From Mantis religiosa (taxonomy: Eukaryota > Arthropoda > Insecta > Mantodea > Mantidae), in contig CM060951.1 in the NCBI GenBank assembly GCA_030765055.1, forward strand, positions 45,524,219 to 45,588,218: 64,000 bases of DNA, written 5' to 3'. The notes beneath the pieces were generated by a model. It did not search any database, was not told where the DNA came from, and was given only the letters and a program-made list of their open reading frames with translations. The position numbers were made by a program, and so were the translations under genes. Below, in pieces: positions 39,698-51,988 of the stretch. Numbering within the stretch: position 1 is the stretch's first letter; each line of letters opens with the position of its first letter.

Positions 39698-41653
39698 GTT
39701 TAGTTTATCATTTTAATTAACGTTTTATACTTTAATTTCTGAGTCCATGCGTGATTATTATAATTATTTTTAAGTTCATATATAAACAGAGAATTCTTAG
39801 CTTCGCTGTATAATGTTATAACTTCAGTAGGGATGATAGTTCTGTGCCGGTTACCTACTTTCTTCGCGCACTGAAGAGAGTCTATGCCCAAGCGTCACTT
39901 GCACCTTCTACTAGCGCTAAAAGATGGAAGACAATGCGGCACGGCCATATTTCACAGACTCGTCTTTACTTACACGGATACCTTAAGATATATGAGCACT
40001 TGCTCATCTTAGCCACTGAAAAACAGCAGATCTTTACCATTTTACCACTTGGCTTTCACAAATGTTTTAATTTACAGGAAAATAGAAATCTGGGATGATG
40101 CCTTTGTGGCTTGTAGCACATGGCATTGAGTTTGCCGGTTCTCGTATGAAGATATGCTAGTGTTCATAAATAATCGGCCTTCCTTCGCCTCTAAATTTTT
40201 TATGGCATGTAAATGTGGCACGCGCCAATTTCTTATATGCCTTTCCTATAACAATACCTTGTTGTTCCTTGTTTTCTTCCACTTGAAACCTATGCCACTT
40301 AAGATAGTCTTAAACTAGTGTTTCCCCCTTTAAATTTAATAGAATCTTGAAGTTTCAGGAGTCTCAAATTTTGACAGTGGTCACAGTTTTCTCCTGCGTA
40401 TACAAATTATGAATTATTTGGCTAATTACACACCTATCGAAGTCATCAATGACGGTGATTCTTTCTAGTACACTTCTAGTACACTTCTAGTAGTACATTT
40501 CTCTGCTTCTGTAATTATTTAATGACATTTTCTCTGAGATACTTTTGTTGCTGCATGCACCCTCTCTTGTATTTATTAGCATATCGCCAGAAGCTGCTTC
40601 CCGTTCTGAAGAGAGAATATGTTCAAGTATTTGGCTGTGAAGTGTTTTTCCACCAAGTTTGCTTTGAACTGGAGGCATTTGAGTCTAAATAAGAAAATAT
40701 ATAAACACACACACATACACAAACATACACAAACAGGCAAAACGCTAATCACCAGTGCGATTAACAATCACAATTTTTAAAGTCATTAAAATCCTAACGT
40801 GCCGGCACCGAAGCGTTAGAGGATGTATGTTACCTGGTCAAACCTCTCCACGATACTGGCCATTTCAGTGTACTGCGTATGGCCGAGAGTGTAGGCTCGG
40901 CAACTCGATTCTAAACGACCGCGCACAGGGTCTTCGCCGGCACAGAACTATCGTCCCTACTGTATTGTTGGAAAACCGCAACGATATCCACTCTAAAATC
41001 ATTGATATAATAGGTTAAATTTTTCGTATTTTTATGTAATATAACACAGTTATTAAGATGCGTTTATAATTATTTTATTTGTAATTGATCATCCCTGCCG
41101 ACATTTTTCACCGTGCGCAGTTGATCTAATCGACGTGCAGTAGCAAGAGGGTTAACATATTACTATATAGACATACATACACACGATCAAGGGCATACCT
41201 TTCCCTAACATTTATTATGGAAGGTAAGGGGAGAGTGCAAAGTACCCAAAAGTGTGTATTTCCGCTGAAATATGGATATTGAATTACTTCCACTAGTAGA
41301 CACGTGGTATGATATTACTATGTAATTACAAAATATCTCCAAACGCAATGGTTTTAGAAACTTTTCTAGTGGAAATCTCTGCTAAGCGAGAAAAATAAAA
41401 CATAATGACTAGCTCTGATGGTTTGGTTACGTAGTACATTAGATATGGTATGTTGTTGAAATAATTGGTTATCCAGGTCACATGAAATGTGAAGAATAGG
41501 AGCAGAATAGGACAGAAAATCGTTAGGAAACGATGGTATAATGGTAAATTCATCAGCTCTGCTGGAGAGCTATTCAAATTAACGTTACACAGCTTTTCCA
41601 TAAACGGGAGAAGAAATTTATTTGTAATAAATGACAATTTTTCTTAATTTATT
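39698..41653. other. Spacer; TTAA-flanked end at 41.15 kb
   Basis: A GC-richer patch (40,800-40,990) contains GTGCCGGCACC and GCCGGCAC motifs of unknown nature. At 41,120-41,157 GATCTAATCGACGTGCAGTA is followed by GCAAGAGGG|TTAA, the mirror of the terminus at 358-390. Three ~11-bp CTAGTACACTT units lie near 40,465-40,495. Confidence 0.4.
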
Positions 41654-41790
41654 CCATCCAGTTGCTCGGAGACCGGAATATCCCTGGTTCAAATCCCGGT
41701 TATGGCATTAAATTAACGTATCTGACCTTATCCTACACACGGTTGGTTAGTGTGAAAGAACAGACAATTTCCAAAAATTGGAAACTTTAT
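41654..41790 (+). mobile_element. 5'-truncated family C SINE
   Basis: Starts inside the tRNA-like region: anticodon-arm remnant, B box GGTTCAAATCCC, then GGTTATGGCATT. It continues into the C body (CACACGGTTGGTTAGTGTGA, AGACAATTTCC). The A box is missing. Confidence 0.75.
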
Positions 41791-41883
41791 GAATTTCATA
41801 GAGAAAAATATATTTCTGATAAAGTAACTAAACAATTTCTGTGAATTATACATGAGGTTCCATTTAATCGATGAAATACAAGG

Positions 41884-42113
41884 CCTGCCCGCCTCGGTGG
41901 CGTAGATGGTAACATGTCTGCTTCACGTTCGGGAGGTCCCGAGTTCGAATCTCGGTCAGGGTGACTTACCTGGGTAAGGTTTTTTTCAGGGGTCTCCCCT
42001 TATCCATACAGACGAATTTCCGGTAGCTCTAGGGCACATTTGAGCATCATTTCACCCGTTTCGTGCACCGTCCGATATGACTTAACGTTGGGGGATGTAA
42101 AATTAAAAAAAAA
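41884..42113 (+). mobile_element. SINE family A with 10-bp target duplication
   Basis: A box TGGCGTAGATGG at 41,898-41,909 and B box GTTCGAATCTC at 41,943-41,953. The body and A tail are complete. AAATACAAGG flanks it at 41,874-41,883 and 42,114-42,123. Confidence 0.95.
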
Positions 42114-42772
42114 AAATACAAGGGCGTAAGAAAATATCATTGTTTGAATATAGGAGTAAGAAAAGATAAAAGTGTATCATTTCTGTTGTTAACGGTAAAA
42201 TGCAATCTTGTAAGAAAACATATGAAAGCTTTTATGCTTTGTGTACCTGATTTTAACTACAAGAAATTATATTATTCTATTCGTCTTTTCAGATAGTTGG
42301 TTAAGGACACAGAACAATAAGAGGGTATAATGTGCACATATCTGCAAGTACATTAATTGCTAATCATAAAGTGTATGATAATCACAAGGAATATCACTAA
42401 TATTTTTCAATATTTAGAAGGTAATATTGAATTTTAAAAGTATTAAAAAGTGAAACATAAATGAACACTTGTAATTCTCATTCTAACCATAAGAAGAATT
42501 CAATAAATAAAGCGAGGAAAGGTGCTGACATTCATACAGTGATGTCAAAGAAGCTATGGGAATGGACCATAAAAATTATTTAGGAGATTTTAAGCAAAGT
42601 AAATTAAATTTTAACGAACAAATTTGACATCGCAAAACGGAATATGCGAAATAAAAACAAAGTTCATCTAGACGAAAAACTGAAAGGTACGAGAACAAGT
42701 GTAAAGGATAAATAACCATCTATACAGAAAACTCATATATATCATAATATTGAATACCTAAAAGCAATTCAG

Positions 42773-43020
42773 CCCGCCTCGGTAGCTTAGATGGTAGCGT
42801 GTCTGCCTCACGTTTAAAAGGTCCCGAGTTCAAATCTCGGTCAGGGTGTGTTAACTGGATAAGGTTTTCTCCGGTGTTTTCCCTGATCCTGAAAGACGAA
42901 TGTCAGGTAACTCTAAGCTCTGTGGACCCTGGGCTCATTTGAGCATCATTTCACCCATTCCATTCATCGTTCGATATGACTTAACGTTGGAGGACGTACA
43001 TTAAAAAAATTTAAAAAAAA
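42773..43020 (+). mobile_element. SINE family A, full length
   Basis: The head GCCCGCCTCGGTAGCTTAGA, B box (GTTCAAATCTC) and all body blocks are present, with an A-rich tail (TTAAAAAAATTTAAAAAAAA). Confidence 0.93.
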
Positions 43021-43147
43021 ACAATTAATGATTACTCCATATGTGTATGTGAACTTACATAATATTTACAGTTAAATTCTGTTATTGTAATCCTTGTGGT
43101 TAATGTATATTCAAATATTTATCCAATTATAATTGGAAGGACTTAAA

Positions 43148-43810
43148 TTTTATTGGACTAGCAGAGTCGACATGAAAACTTCAATACCATGGCCGGGATT
43201 TGAACCATGTATCTACTGGTTTCCGTCCAGTCGCTCTTACCCATTGAGCTAACATGACCAATTTGCCGTCATGACATTAAGTTCTCCATTTGACTCGTAT
43301 ATTTCCCCGGTAAAACACTAGGGGCTCTCGTATCCGAGATACACCGTTTGTGGCGACTTACTATCGTAAGTACTTGAGTCCCAGGCTTCATCATTTTAAA
43401 TAAATCATTTCGTCACACTAGCCGTATACAGGCTAAGGTTTTGGATTGATAGAGTCGACATGAAGTATTCAAAGCCACGGCCGAGTTCTGAAACACGGAT
43501 CTACTGGTTTCCGTCCAATCGCTCTTCCCATTGAGCTACCATGCCCAATTTGCCGTCATGATATTCAATTCTCCAAATGACTCATATTTCCCCGGTAAAC
43601 CACTAGGGGCTCTCGTGGCTCTCTTGCAGAATTTAATGTCACGACGGCAAAAAATTTGGCCATGGTAGCTCAATGGGTAAGAGCGACTGGACGGAAACCA
43701 TTAGATCCGTGAGTCAAATCCTGACCGTGGCATTGCATTTTTCAGGTTGGTTATCTATCCAATACCTTGGCCTGTATACCGCTAATGTGAAGAAATGAAT
43801 AATTTCCATC
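43148..43810. mobile_element. Family C SINE cluster: two direct copies plus one inverted copy
   Basis: Two minus-strand tRNA-like heads (about 43,188-43,262 and 43,470-43,545) lie in tandem about 288 bp apart. This suggests the monomer length. A third head (about 43,661-43,733) lies on the plus strand, facing away. A box TAGCTCAATGGG and anticodon-arm ACTGG/CCAGT pairing are visible. The body shared with 41.7 kb contains GCCTGTATACNGCTAATGTG. Homology between arms extends through CCCCGGTAAACCACTAGGGG. Confidence 0.8.
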
Positions 43811-45683
43811 AATTTACTTAAATTTTATTGCCCTTTGATCTTAAACCTCTGCATACTACAATCGAAGCATTTTTTTTTCTTTTTTTTCTAAAAGTATTTC
43901 TTCTAAGAAAATCTCTTAAAGCTACAAACTGAAGCAGTATGAACTTAGCTGTCTATATTAAAATAGAATTAATATGTTAGTTTAAAGACCGAGGATATCT
44001 AGGGAAAGCTTCATTTTCTTTAAATTGAAAAATAAATGAAAAACGGAAGTACTGCAAATAGCTTTTTTTATTCTTTTAGCATACTACAATGAATTGGGAT
44101 GGCTCAATGTTTAGAAATAATCTTAAATATCTGCTTTTTAAGACAGGGACAAATGAATTGCTAACATTTTGATATTTGTCATCCCTTTTATAGGGAAGGA
44201 TCATCTGTTTTTACACTCACGTACCGCACATATTTAATCACATTTAAGTAGCCATAAATGCATATAAATAAATTAAGCTTTGCTCTACTCTATTCTGTCA
44301 AATATGCAACAGAGGCACTTCAGCTTATGATTCTTTTAAGATTTCACCAGGTCTTTATTTATTTGTTTTTTTTTCGTATTTTTTTAGTCTTTAGGCTATT
44401 GGACTACAAAATAGTCCGAGTATAACATCAATGAAAATATTACGTGGTATGGTATCACATGAATCAATATTGGGTTATTGCAAACTATTTATCTGCTATG
44501 AAATCTTATAACATGACAAGTAAACAACTGTAAAAGGTTGCAAAATTTAGGATTTTTGTGGTGTTTACGACTAATATTATTTCATGTTATTTGTTAACAT
44601 GTTATTTGGTAACATATTTCTGAACTACTTTTAGTTTATAGTTATGAGGATTGAGATAAATCTGAATTCAGTAGAACCACGGACCTGTCGTTCATGCGTA
44701 CATATATATCATTCTGAAGCAGAGGGGAAAAGTACATGGAAAATGTTATCAAATTCCAAATTCAGCCATCTCCTAGTGGAGCCACAATAAACTCTAGGTA
44801 CGAGGGCAAGAACGCACAAAAGCAGTACACGAAAACCCACTCATATTCCTGCTCAGCTTCCTTTCTTCTCTAAAAAATGAGCTTTAGCTCTCATGAATGT
44901 TTGACCGCGGTCTCTGCGTCCCAATCCAATTTGCGAGCATATGCCACCGGAAACACACAGTAAGGCCAACCTACGCAACAGCCACCAACACATGATCACC
45001 TGATTTTCCACCTTGCACTGAGCATATACCGAAAATTAAACACAAAATGGGAGTGTTCTTATATGAACATGCTTTTCATGTAAACGCACTGGGCGGGCTG
45101 CTATTATCTTTATAGCTACAAGGCTCGGTTCTTTGTCCAGTAGTACTTTCATCAGATGGCCACAAAACAAAGAAGATTCAGCTTACACTATCCTACTTGT
45201 AATTTATTTAGATTAGAATAATATGCAGATCTTGATACAATAAAACGAACTGCGTTTAAGTGCAAGGGGTGGAGAGGTAAGAAAGAGTGGACAAAGAATA
45301 CTATTCTCAAAGGCAACGATGGCTGCGACCTTTTCCACTAATCCCAAATTCCAATACCGGTACTCAGTTTTAATCCTCGTCTTCTATCCTACATCCCAAG
45401 AAATATTATATCGCTCTTAGTACATGGATGTTTGCTTGTGCACGGATTCAATGCAAATGGACATATGTTATTTATGTTGGTGTTGTGGTTCTGTTTAAGA
45501 TGCCAGCGGAAAGATAGGATGCTGTAAGAAGCATTCAACTGTAATTCGACGCTATTTCCGACAGAGCGCTAACGCTTGGGATGCTAACCATTAGAGATGA
45601 GAATTACCAAACCTGTCCTCGTGTTTTGAAACAAAATATTGGTTTACAACCAAAAATAAGTTATATTTATACAGCTTTTTTCG
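43811..45683. other. AT-rich spacer
   Basis: No feature recognised apart from T runs near 43,870 and 44,370. Confidence 0.5.
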
Positions 45684-45851
45684 TTGTAATTTACGTCCTC
45701 CAATGTTAATTCATATCGGACGATGAATTAAATGGGTTAAATGATGCTCAGATGAGTCCGGGGTCCATGGAGCTTAGAGTCACCTGACATTCGTCTACCA
45801 GGATAAGGGAAAACCCCGGACATGCTACCATCTAAGCTACCGAGGGGGGCC
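45684..45851 (-). mobile_element. SINE family A with promoter deletion
   Basis: The 3' half is intact, but the central part and B box are deleted. ACCCCGGA joins directly to CATGCTACCATCTAAGCTAC, which retains only the A-box side. It would not be transcribed by pol III. Confidence 0.87.
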
Positions 45852-46002
45852 TTGATAAATCTTTAAATAAAACAAAATCTTACTAATAATTTCCAAAGCT
45901 AATATTTTATTTAATGAGAAACTTTGAGTTAAAGCCTTACGAACGTCACAAAACTCTGTTTTTCTTTTCCCCTCTCGTTTGTACAAGGCAGTGAGAGGCA
46001 CT

Positions 46003-46160
46003 AACCTACCAGGTGGCCCAACTGCCCCGTCTTTGTGGTAAGCTCATTATCCGTGCGTGCGTTATAACAGTTGCAGAAACCAACGGAGAAAATCCAGTTC
46101 GACGGACGGCAATGGTGTGACCGAATTTTCTTCCGCTGCGAGAGACGCGGGGCATTTCCC
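46003..46160 (-). repeat. Repeat R3, copy 1 (protein-like fragment)
   Basis: About 150 bp inverted relative to 47,868-48,017. The minus strand translates to GRKFGHTIAVRRTGFSPL. The partner gives IKFGHATAVHRTGFTPLGSV. Conservation of amino acids suggests an unidentified mobile element's coding part or a shared regulatory block. Confidence 0.65.
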
Positions 46161-47735
46161 AGGCTTCAACTGGCGTGTACGTCATAATGGATAATAACAA
46201 CGAAAACAACCGAAAAGGTCTTCGAATATTATCCGTTTATGTTAAAAAGTATTTTTTCTTTAGATGTCAATTTAACGAGCAACTTTTATTTGACTAGCTA
46301 ATTTTAAATTATCAGCTACGTACTTATAGTATGTAGGAAAAATACTGCATTCCAACCAAAAGTTCAGTTCCAAGATTTCAGTGGAAGTACATTAGAACAA
46401 TATCCGTGTACTCGTCGTGTGATACAATTAGATAACTACGATTAAATAAGCCATGAATGAGCGATTCTTTTGCTTCGTTAGAATTCAGATCTTTTATGGC
46501 TTCTTAGTAAACGCGTGAGAGAGACACGGCCTGGCAGTGCTATGTAAACGTATTGGTCTCTGCACTATGCCACTAAAATGTCAAATGCGTCTAAGGCATA
46601 CAAGAAATACTGTGCAAAACGATAGCTCATCAGTTATAAAATAAACTTAGCCACATATTTAGCCTATAATAAAAGCACCTTCAAATCGCATTGAACGAAG
46701 GAAAACAGCTGAGTTCGATAATGCTGTTTGCATACAAAAGCAAAGTACTGCATACGTGCCAGATTGTTTCACATGTTGTTTATCTTGAGCTAAAGATGCA
46801 GATATGTGGCTTTAATGTTTAGGTTTACTGAGCAATGAGTATGATTATTTAATAATAACTATGATAACGAATTTAATAACATTAAGAACAATAAGTAACA
46901 TAACAATAGTAATATAAATATTAATGGAATAATAGAATACCAGAAAGCGAGAAAATGTTCCTGAAACACAATGTGCCCACAATGTTTGTATGGTTTTCTT
47001 GATGTCCCCACCTTTTTTTGCCAATGCTTGTAGTTTGTAGTTATTACCAACGTAAACAGAATTTAAGTGATCTGGTGTGCTGTAACCATTTGACTTTCTC
47101 TACTCTTGTACAACTATTCTTACAAATGCTTTAAGTTCTATAAATTTCATGTCAATCGAGATAAACGTTATGTCATTGCTAATTTTCTTGTAGGTGCAAG
47201 GTCAATATGGGAATGCTGCAGGCTTTAAGGGATAGTCGACTCTTTAAACAGCTGGTCGCTTGTGACGTCGATTACATTCCGTTCTCTTTAAACGGAATTG
47301 TGTTAAAAGTGAATATCGACTTTCCATTTTAGCAAAGGTGTAAGTATTGGAAAATTCAGGCAAACATTCATAACATGCAATAGCTTTGAAACTGTTCACT
47401 CCACCAAAAACAAAATTATCGGATATGATTTGTGTGTTTTAACAAGATCTCCACTTTTTGAATTTGTCTTTCTCTTAAGCATTTTAATTTATGCAAAAAT
47501 TATCTGGAATGTAGACGAATTCTGAGCACATTCCAATAAAAAATCAGGATAAACATTTTGTTGCCACGATAGTACTTATTTTCGATTCGGAGGACCACAA
47601 AGATTGTATGTGCTCTGAAATTTCGGAATCGAATATTTGGGGAAATGGAACACTTTCCCTAAATACTATTAAATGCATAGTGGAGAATGTAAAATTGCTC
47701 AATAAATTGCAAATCTAAAGAGTGAGTTTGTCCTC
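46161..47735. other. AT-rich spacer
   Basis: No feature recognised. Confidence 0.5.
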
Positions 47736-47737
47736 TT

Positions 47738-47762
47738 GAAAAAAAAAAAAAAAAAAAAAAAA
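47738..47762. repeat. Poly(A) tract
   Basis: About 24 consecutive A. It lies about 105 bp before R3 copy 2. Confidence 0.9.
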
Positions 47763-47867
47763 GACCTTTTAACACAAACTGAAAACATTCTAAGACTTTT
47801 TCGGTTGGTAACGCTGTTCTTGCCTATGATCACGGACTGCAACAGGCCACTTCAAACCAGGGAACTG

Positions 47868-48017
47868 TGTGGCTACGCTCACTGCAGAATAAAATTCGGT
47901 CACGCCACTGCCGTCCATCGAACTGGATTTACCCCGTTGGGTTCCGTAATTATTCTACCTCACGAAAGGACATTCGCTTACCTTAAAGACGGGGCAGTTG
48001 GGCAACCTGGTATATAA
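47868..48017 (+). repeat. Repeat R3, copy 2
   Basis: Inverted partner of 46,003-46,160. Matches include AAAGACGGGGCAGTTGGGCA, CCTGGT and AAATTCGGTCACGCCA. Lies just upstream of SINE B. Confidence 0.65.
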
Positions 48018-48137
48018 TATCAATTAAACGGAGCGGGCATAAATCTTAAGTGTTGCGAAGTGAACGTTTCGTAAAAATTAGAGATTTTTATGAAACTCCT
48101 GTAAAATACTGCAATAAATTCTAACTCCATTAGTCTT

Positions 48138-48391
48138 GGCCGTGCCGTGGCTCAGTGGTTAGACCACTTGGCTCTCACCAAGGCGGCCCGGGTTCGATCC
48201 CAGACGACCGCAAGGGGGAGATTTTGGTGGACAACACGGCGCTGGGCGGGTTTTCTCCGGGACCTCCGGTTTCCCCCGCCATCTCATTCCACCGGTGCGC
48301 CATCTTCATCTCATGTATCATCAGTGTCACCGCCTGCGGTGCCGTATGTAGTAAAAGCGGGCGTTAAACACTACACAATTTCATTTCATTT
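48138..48391 (+). mobile_element. SINE family B (tRNA-Glu-derived) with 12-bp target duplication
   Basis: A box TGGCTCAGTGG at 48,148-48,158 and B box GGTTCGATCC at 48,191-48,200 are perfect. The segment GTGGTTAGACCACTTGGCTC, then TCACCAAGGCGGCCCGGGTT, resembles animal tRNA-Glu around anticodon CTC (from memory). TCCATTAGTCTT flanks the element at 48,126-48,137 and 48,392-48,403. Overlapping ORFs are SINE translations. Confidence 0.95.
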
Positions 48392-48403
48392 TCCATTAGT
48401 CTT

Positions 48404-48889
48404 TTTACTATCCATTATTACATAAATTTGGAATACATTAGATATTGTCTTATAAGTAGCTTTAGTTTTTAAGGAAAAATATCAAATATCTTGTTACAGC
48501 AAATGATTCTAAGCTTCAAAGTAAAGACCGTTGGATTCAAGAGCCCTGAGTCATCTATCTGGAAAGGTTTTCTGGCTTTAGATCTAAGAAATCGTTGATT
48601 CCCATTTCAACTACTTCAGCGTTATTTTTGTAAGGAAAACGTTTATAATGACAACACGCCATTGTTTCAAGGTGCCAGGATTACAGTATTACAGCTACTT
48701 TTCATCACATATTATAGTTCTATCAATAAACATACCTCATGAATTAGCGATAACGTGATAACCTGATAACTGCAGGCATCAATTCAGATAGTATTGTGTG
48801 GCAAAGCGTATGCAAAAACATTTCAATTGTTTACGTGAGCCTATCGCATATACACGGCGAGTCAATATAGGTATTGTGGCCCTGTTCGA
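48404..48889. other. AT-rich spacer
   Basis: No feature recognised. Confidence 0.5.
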
Positions 48890-49130
48890 AAGGTTTCCAT
48901 GGATTTATCTTTAGTAATAGATACCTCTCAGATAAAGCACTGGTTACTCCACGTGGAGTGAACATATATCATTTGTGATTCCTGCGAATTCTATTGGCTG
49001 AAGTGATGCGTTCATTGGTGCTTAGCACATGTCCGGAAAGCGCGTCAGGTCACCTTTCGCTCTTACAAGAATAATCAGCGCGTTATCTGAGAGGTTTCTA
49101 TTAACAAGGATACATCTATGGTAACCGTGG
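48890..49130. repeat. Hairpin/MITE-like inverted repeat
   Basis: The left arm GGTTTCCATGGATTTATCTT...TAATAGATACCTCTCAGATAA is mirrored at 49,083-49,128 (TTATCTGAGAGGTTTCTATTA...GGATACATCTATGGTAACC). The loop is about 150 bp. It is non-coding and looks like a palindromic MITE. Confidence 0.65.
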
Positions 49131-49380
49131 GGCAGCGGGACTTTACACTCTGTTCAGATGCAATCAGAGCAACGTGTCATACATCGGCAGGCGCAAAAAA
49201 TTATATTACTATGATTGACTACGGTAACGTAACCTATGATGTAACAACCCAAAGTGGGCCTGAGCCTGCCAACCTGACTGCCGACCTCACGCCCACATAT
49301 GCAAGGCAGAGGTGGGCGATCATCTAACCGATATGGGAAGGAAATGTCAGCATCCCGGCACCCCCAACAAGAAAGTCGAC

Positions 49381-49510
49381 ACGTTCAAGTGGTCCCGAGT
49401 TCGAATCTCGGTCAGGGTGAGTTGCCTGTATAAGGTTTTCCCGGGGTTTTCCTTATCCTGAAAACACGAATCTCGGGTAACTGTAAGCTCTATGGAACCT
49501 GGGATCATTT
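49381..49510 (+). mobile_element. SINE family A, truncated at both ends
   Basis: Begins just before the B-box region (ACACGTTCAAGTGGTCCCGA) and stops before the CACCCATTCC part. The A box is missing. Confidence 0.85.
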
Positions 49511-50745
49511 GATCAATCAAAAAAGTACAATAAAAAGAGTACAAAAAAGTAGTTGACTTTCGACACCAGGGTTCCCTCACGAGGCTGAGTGGGCACCGCT
49601 CCTATACTCGGGACTTAAAATGCGCACCTCCCAGGGGTGGGATCAATTCCGGACAAATTCCGGGCGCATGGAACCAAAGTACAAAGCTCCAGTTTACCAC
49701 GCAACAACGCAGGACAATTGAATACTGTGACAAGGCGTAAAAAAGAGGGAATCAAAATTCCTTGGTCTCAACCGACACGTTTTTCAGTACTTATTGTGCA
49801 AAAAGTTACTAATGTTTTGATCTTCTAGTACACAAAATAACAAGCGAATGCAGCGCTGTGAGTACACCTCGTCGCTCTGTCATAAGGTACAAATGTTCAG
49901 CATCTGAAAAGTGCAAGTGTCTTTTGAAGCACATCTCCGAGATATTTTCTGAGGATTATAATAAAAAAACTCTGCGTATATTCCCACTGCCATAATTTTT
50001 ATCTTCCAAGATGTAACCTTTAAATGTTTTCGAATGCATTTTAGTAGTAAAATAACAGCTTTCCGATTATATTCATTTGAATTTTGCTTGATAAATGAAT
50101 ATAACGCATAGGTATGTTACACTATTTGCTCCTCATATTGTAATTAAGTTGCGATTCTTTTAGTCACTACAAAATCTTGTGATGATGCGCTTTTGCTCTG
50201 CCAGTTGAATAACGCACTTATGCAACGATTGGATATATATGTTTTCTTGATAGAAGATCCAATTGCTTTATAGAATAATTTGAAGCAAAATGCAAATAAT
50301 ATACTCAGAACATAAAGAGTATTGGAGTACTCATCATGTGTTCAACATTTGTTTAGATATTTTTTATTGTTAGTTAATCACTATTTTAAATAAGCACAAA
50401 AATGGTGCTTGAATCGTACAATTTATCTTTCACACCCAAAATTTTTAAGAAATTTACCAAAGCAAATGTTGGTGCAATTTATCAATTTCATATACTTTTA
50501 GGAAAAATATTAATGGCTCTTTTTACTTTTTTAATGTGATTTATGCAAAATAAGTAACTTAAACTCTTCCATTTAACATTTTTAATTGGCGTACAAGCAC
50601 TTTAAATCCTGCTCTCTTCAATATTTACAGATAATTTTAAAAGCGTCTAAAAGGACAATTATTAATAATGAAAATATAAACAGCTAAAAACTGGACAGTT
50701 TTATTCTTCTATACTGCGCTTTTAACCGCAATGGCTAAATTGGCA
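49511..50745. other. Spacer
   Basis: No feature recognised. Confidence 0.5.
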
Positions 50746-50995
50746 TGCCCGCCTTGGTAGCGTGGTGGTAGCATGTCTGCCTCACGTTCAAGAGGTCCCG
50801 AGTTGGGATCTCGGTCTGGGCGAGTTATCTGGGTAAGGTTTTCTCCGAGTTTTCCCTTATCCTTTAAGACGAATGTCGGGTAACTCTTAGCTCCATTGAC
50901 CCCGGACTCATTTGAGCATCATTTCATCCATTCCATTCATCGTCCGATATGACTTAACGTTGCAGGATGTAAATTACACAAAAAGAAAGAAAAAT
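50746..50995 (+). mobile_element. SINE family A, full length
   Basis: GCCCGCCTTGGTAGCGTGGT head, a B-box region altered to GTTGGGATCTC, and intact body and 3' end. The tail is AAAAGAAAGAAAAA. Confidence 0.92.
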
Positions 50996-51756
50996 CAGCA
51001 TCTTACCTTTGGAACATATTGTTTCAGCAGTGAAGTTTACTGCACCCAAGTGACACTAAATTTGTTTGTTTGGTTTTTCTTTGTTTATTTTTCTGGAGTT
51101 TTATACTTTTGATCACACATACATTGGCTCTCTCATTCATACTTCTAGGCTCTTGGGGACATATTGAATTACCTTGTCTACAGAAAAAGTGTCAGACAAC
51201 TAGGAATCGAATGAAAGACCATTTGTTTAAAAACAAGTATTCTAGCGACTACGTTATGATGTTCACTGAGGTCCTCTAACTGCTAATGAGTCAATTAAAT
51301 ATTCAATACATAAGTTTTAATAACCAACGATTGTGTAGATATTAGTTATAAGGTTTTATTTCCATAACCTTGCCCTGCTGAGATGTATCAATCCGCAGTT
51401 AACTGCATTCCCCTTTACTCTAATTGGCCAAACCTTTCGGCGCCGTAGACGATGCAATGTACGACAGATCCAGTTCAAAGCAAGGTCAGTGATAAATGTG
51501 ATACAAAAAATATGTCTCCAATACCGATAACGCACCTGCCATCGTCACTCATCCCGAGAGGCAAGTTTGAAGCAAAGAATCCTTCTCCTTATTTGTTTTA
51601 AGAATTGACTTACATTCCTAATAAATTAGCTCTTGTGTAATATATTTAATCAATACGGTTATGAAATTATAACATTTGACAATTCCTTTAGAACATATTA
51701 AGATATATCATATAAAATAATGAACTCATTTTTATCGCAAAATTTATTATTATATT
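50996..51756. other. Spacer
   Basis: No feature recognised. Confidence 0.5.
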
Positions 51757-51988
51757 TTTGTAATTTACGTCTTCCAACGTTAAGTCATATCGGACGATGA
51801 ATGGAATGGATGAAATGATGCTCAAATGAGTCCGGAGTCCATGGAGCTTAGAGTTACCCGACATTCGTCCTACAGGATAAGGGAAAACCCCTGAAAACCT
51901 TACCCAGGTAACTCACCCTGGCCGAGATTCGAACTCGGGACCTCTTGAACGTGAAGCAGACATGCTACCACCACGCTACCAAGGCAGA
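51757..51988 (-). mobile_element. SINE family A, full length
   Basis: Complete minus-strand copy. It shares the GCTACCAAGGC head variant with the copy nested in the 24.5 kb mariner. ATTATAT occurs on both sides as a possible short duplication. Confidence 0.92.

Noticed and set aside
48138..48210. Genuine tRNA gene
   Set aside because: The A and B boxes are good but the cloverleaf is incomplete and the sequence continues into a repeated SINE body with a target duplication.
48147..48425. ORF beginning MAQWLDHLALTKAARVRS, also seen at 2970-3191
   Set aside because: Both are translations of SINE family B copies.
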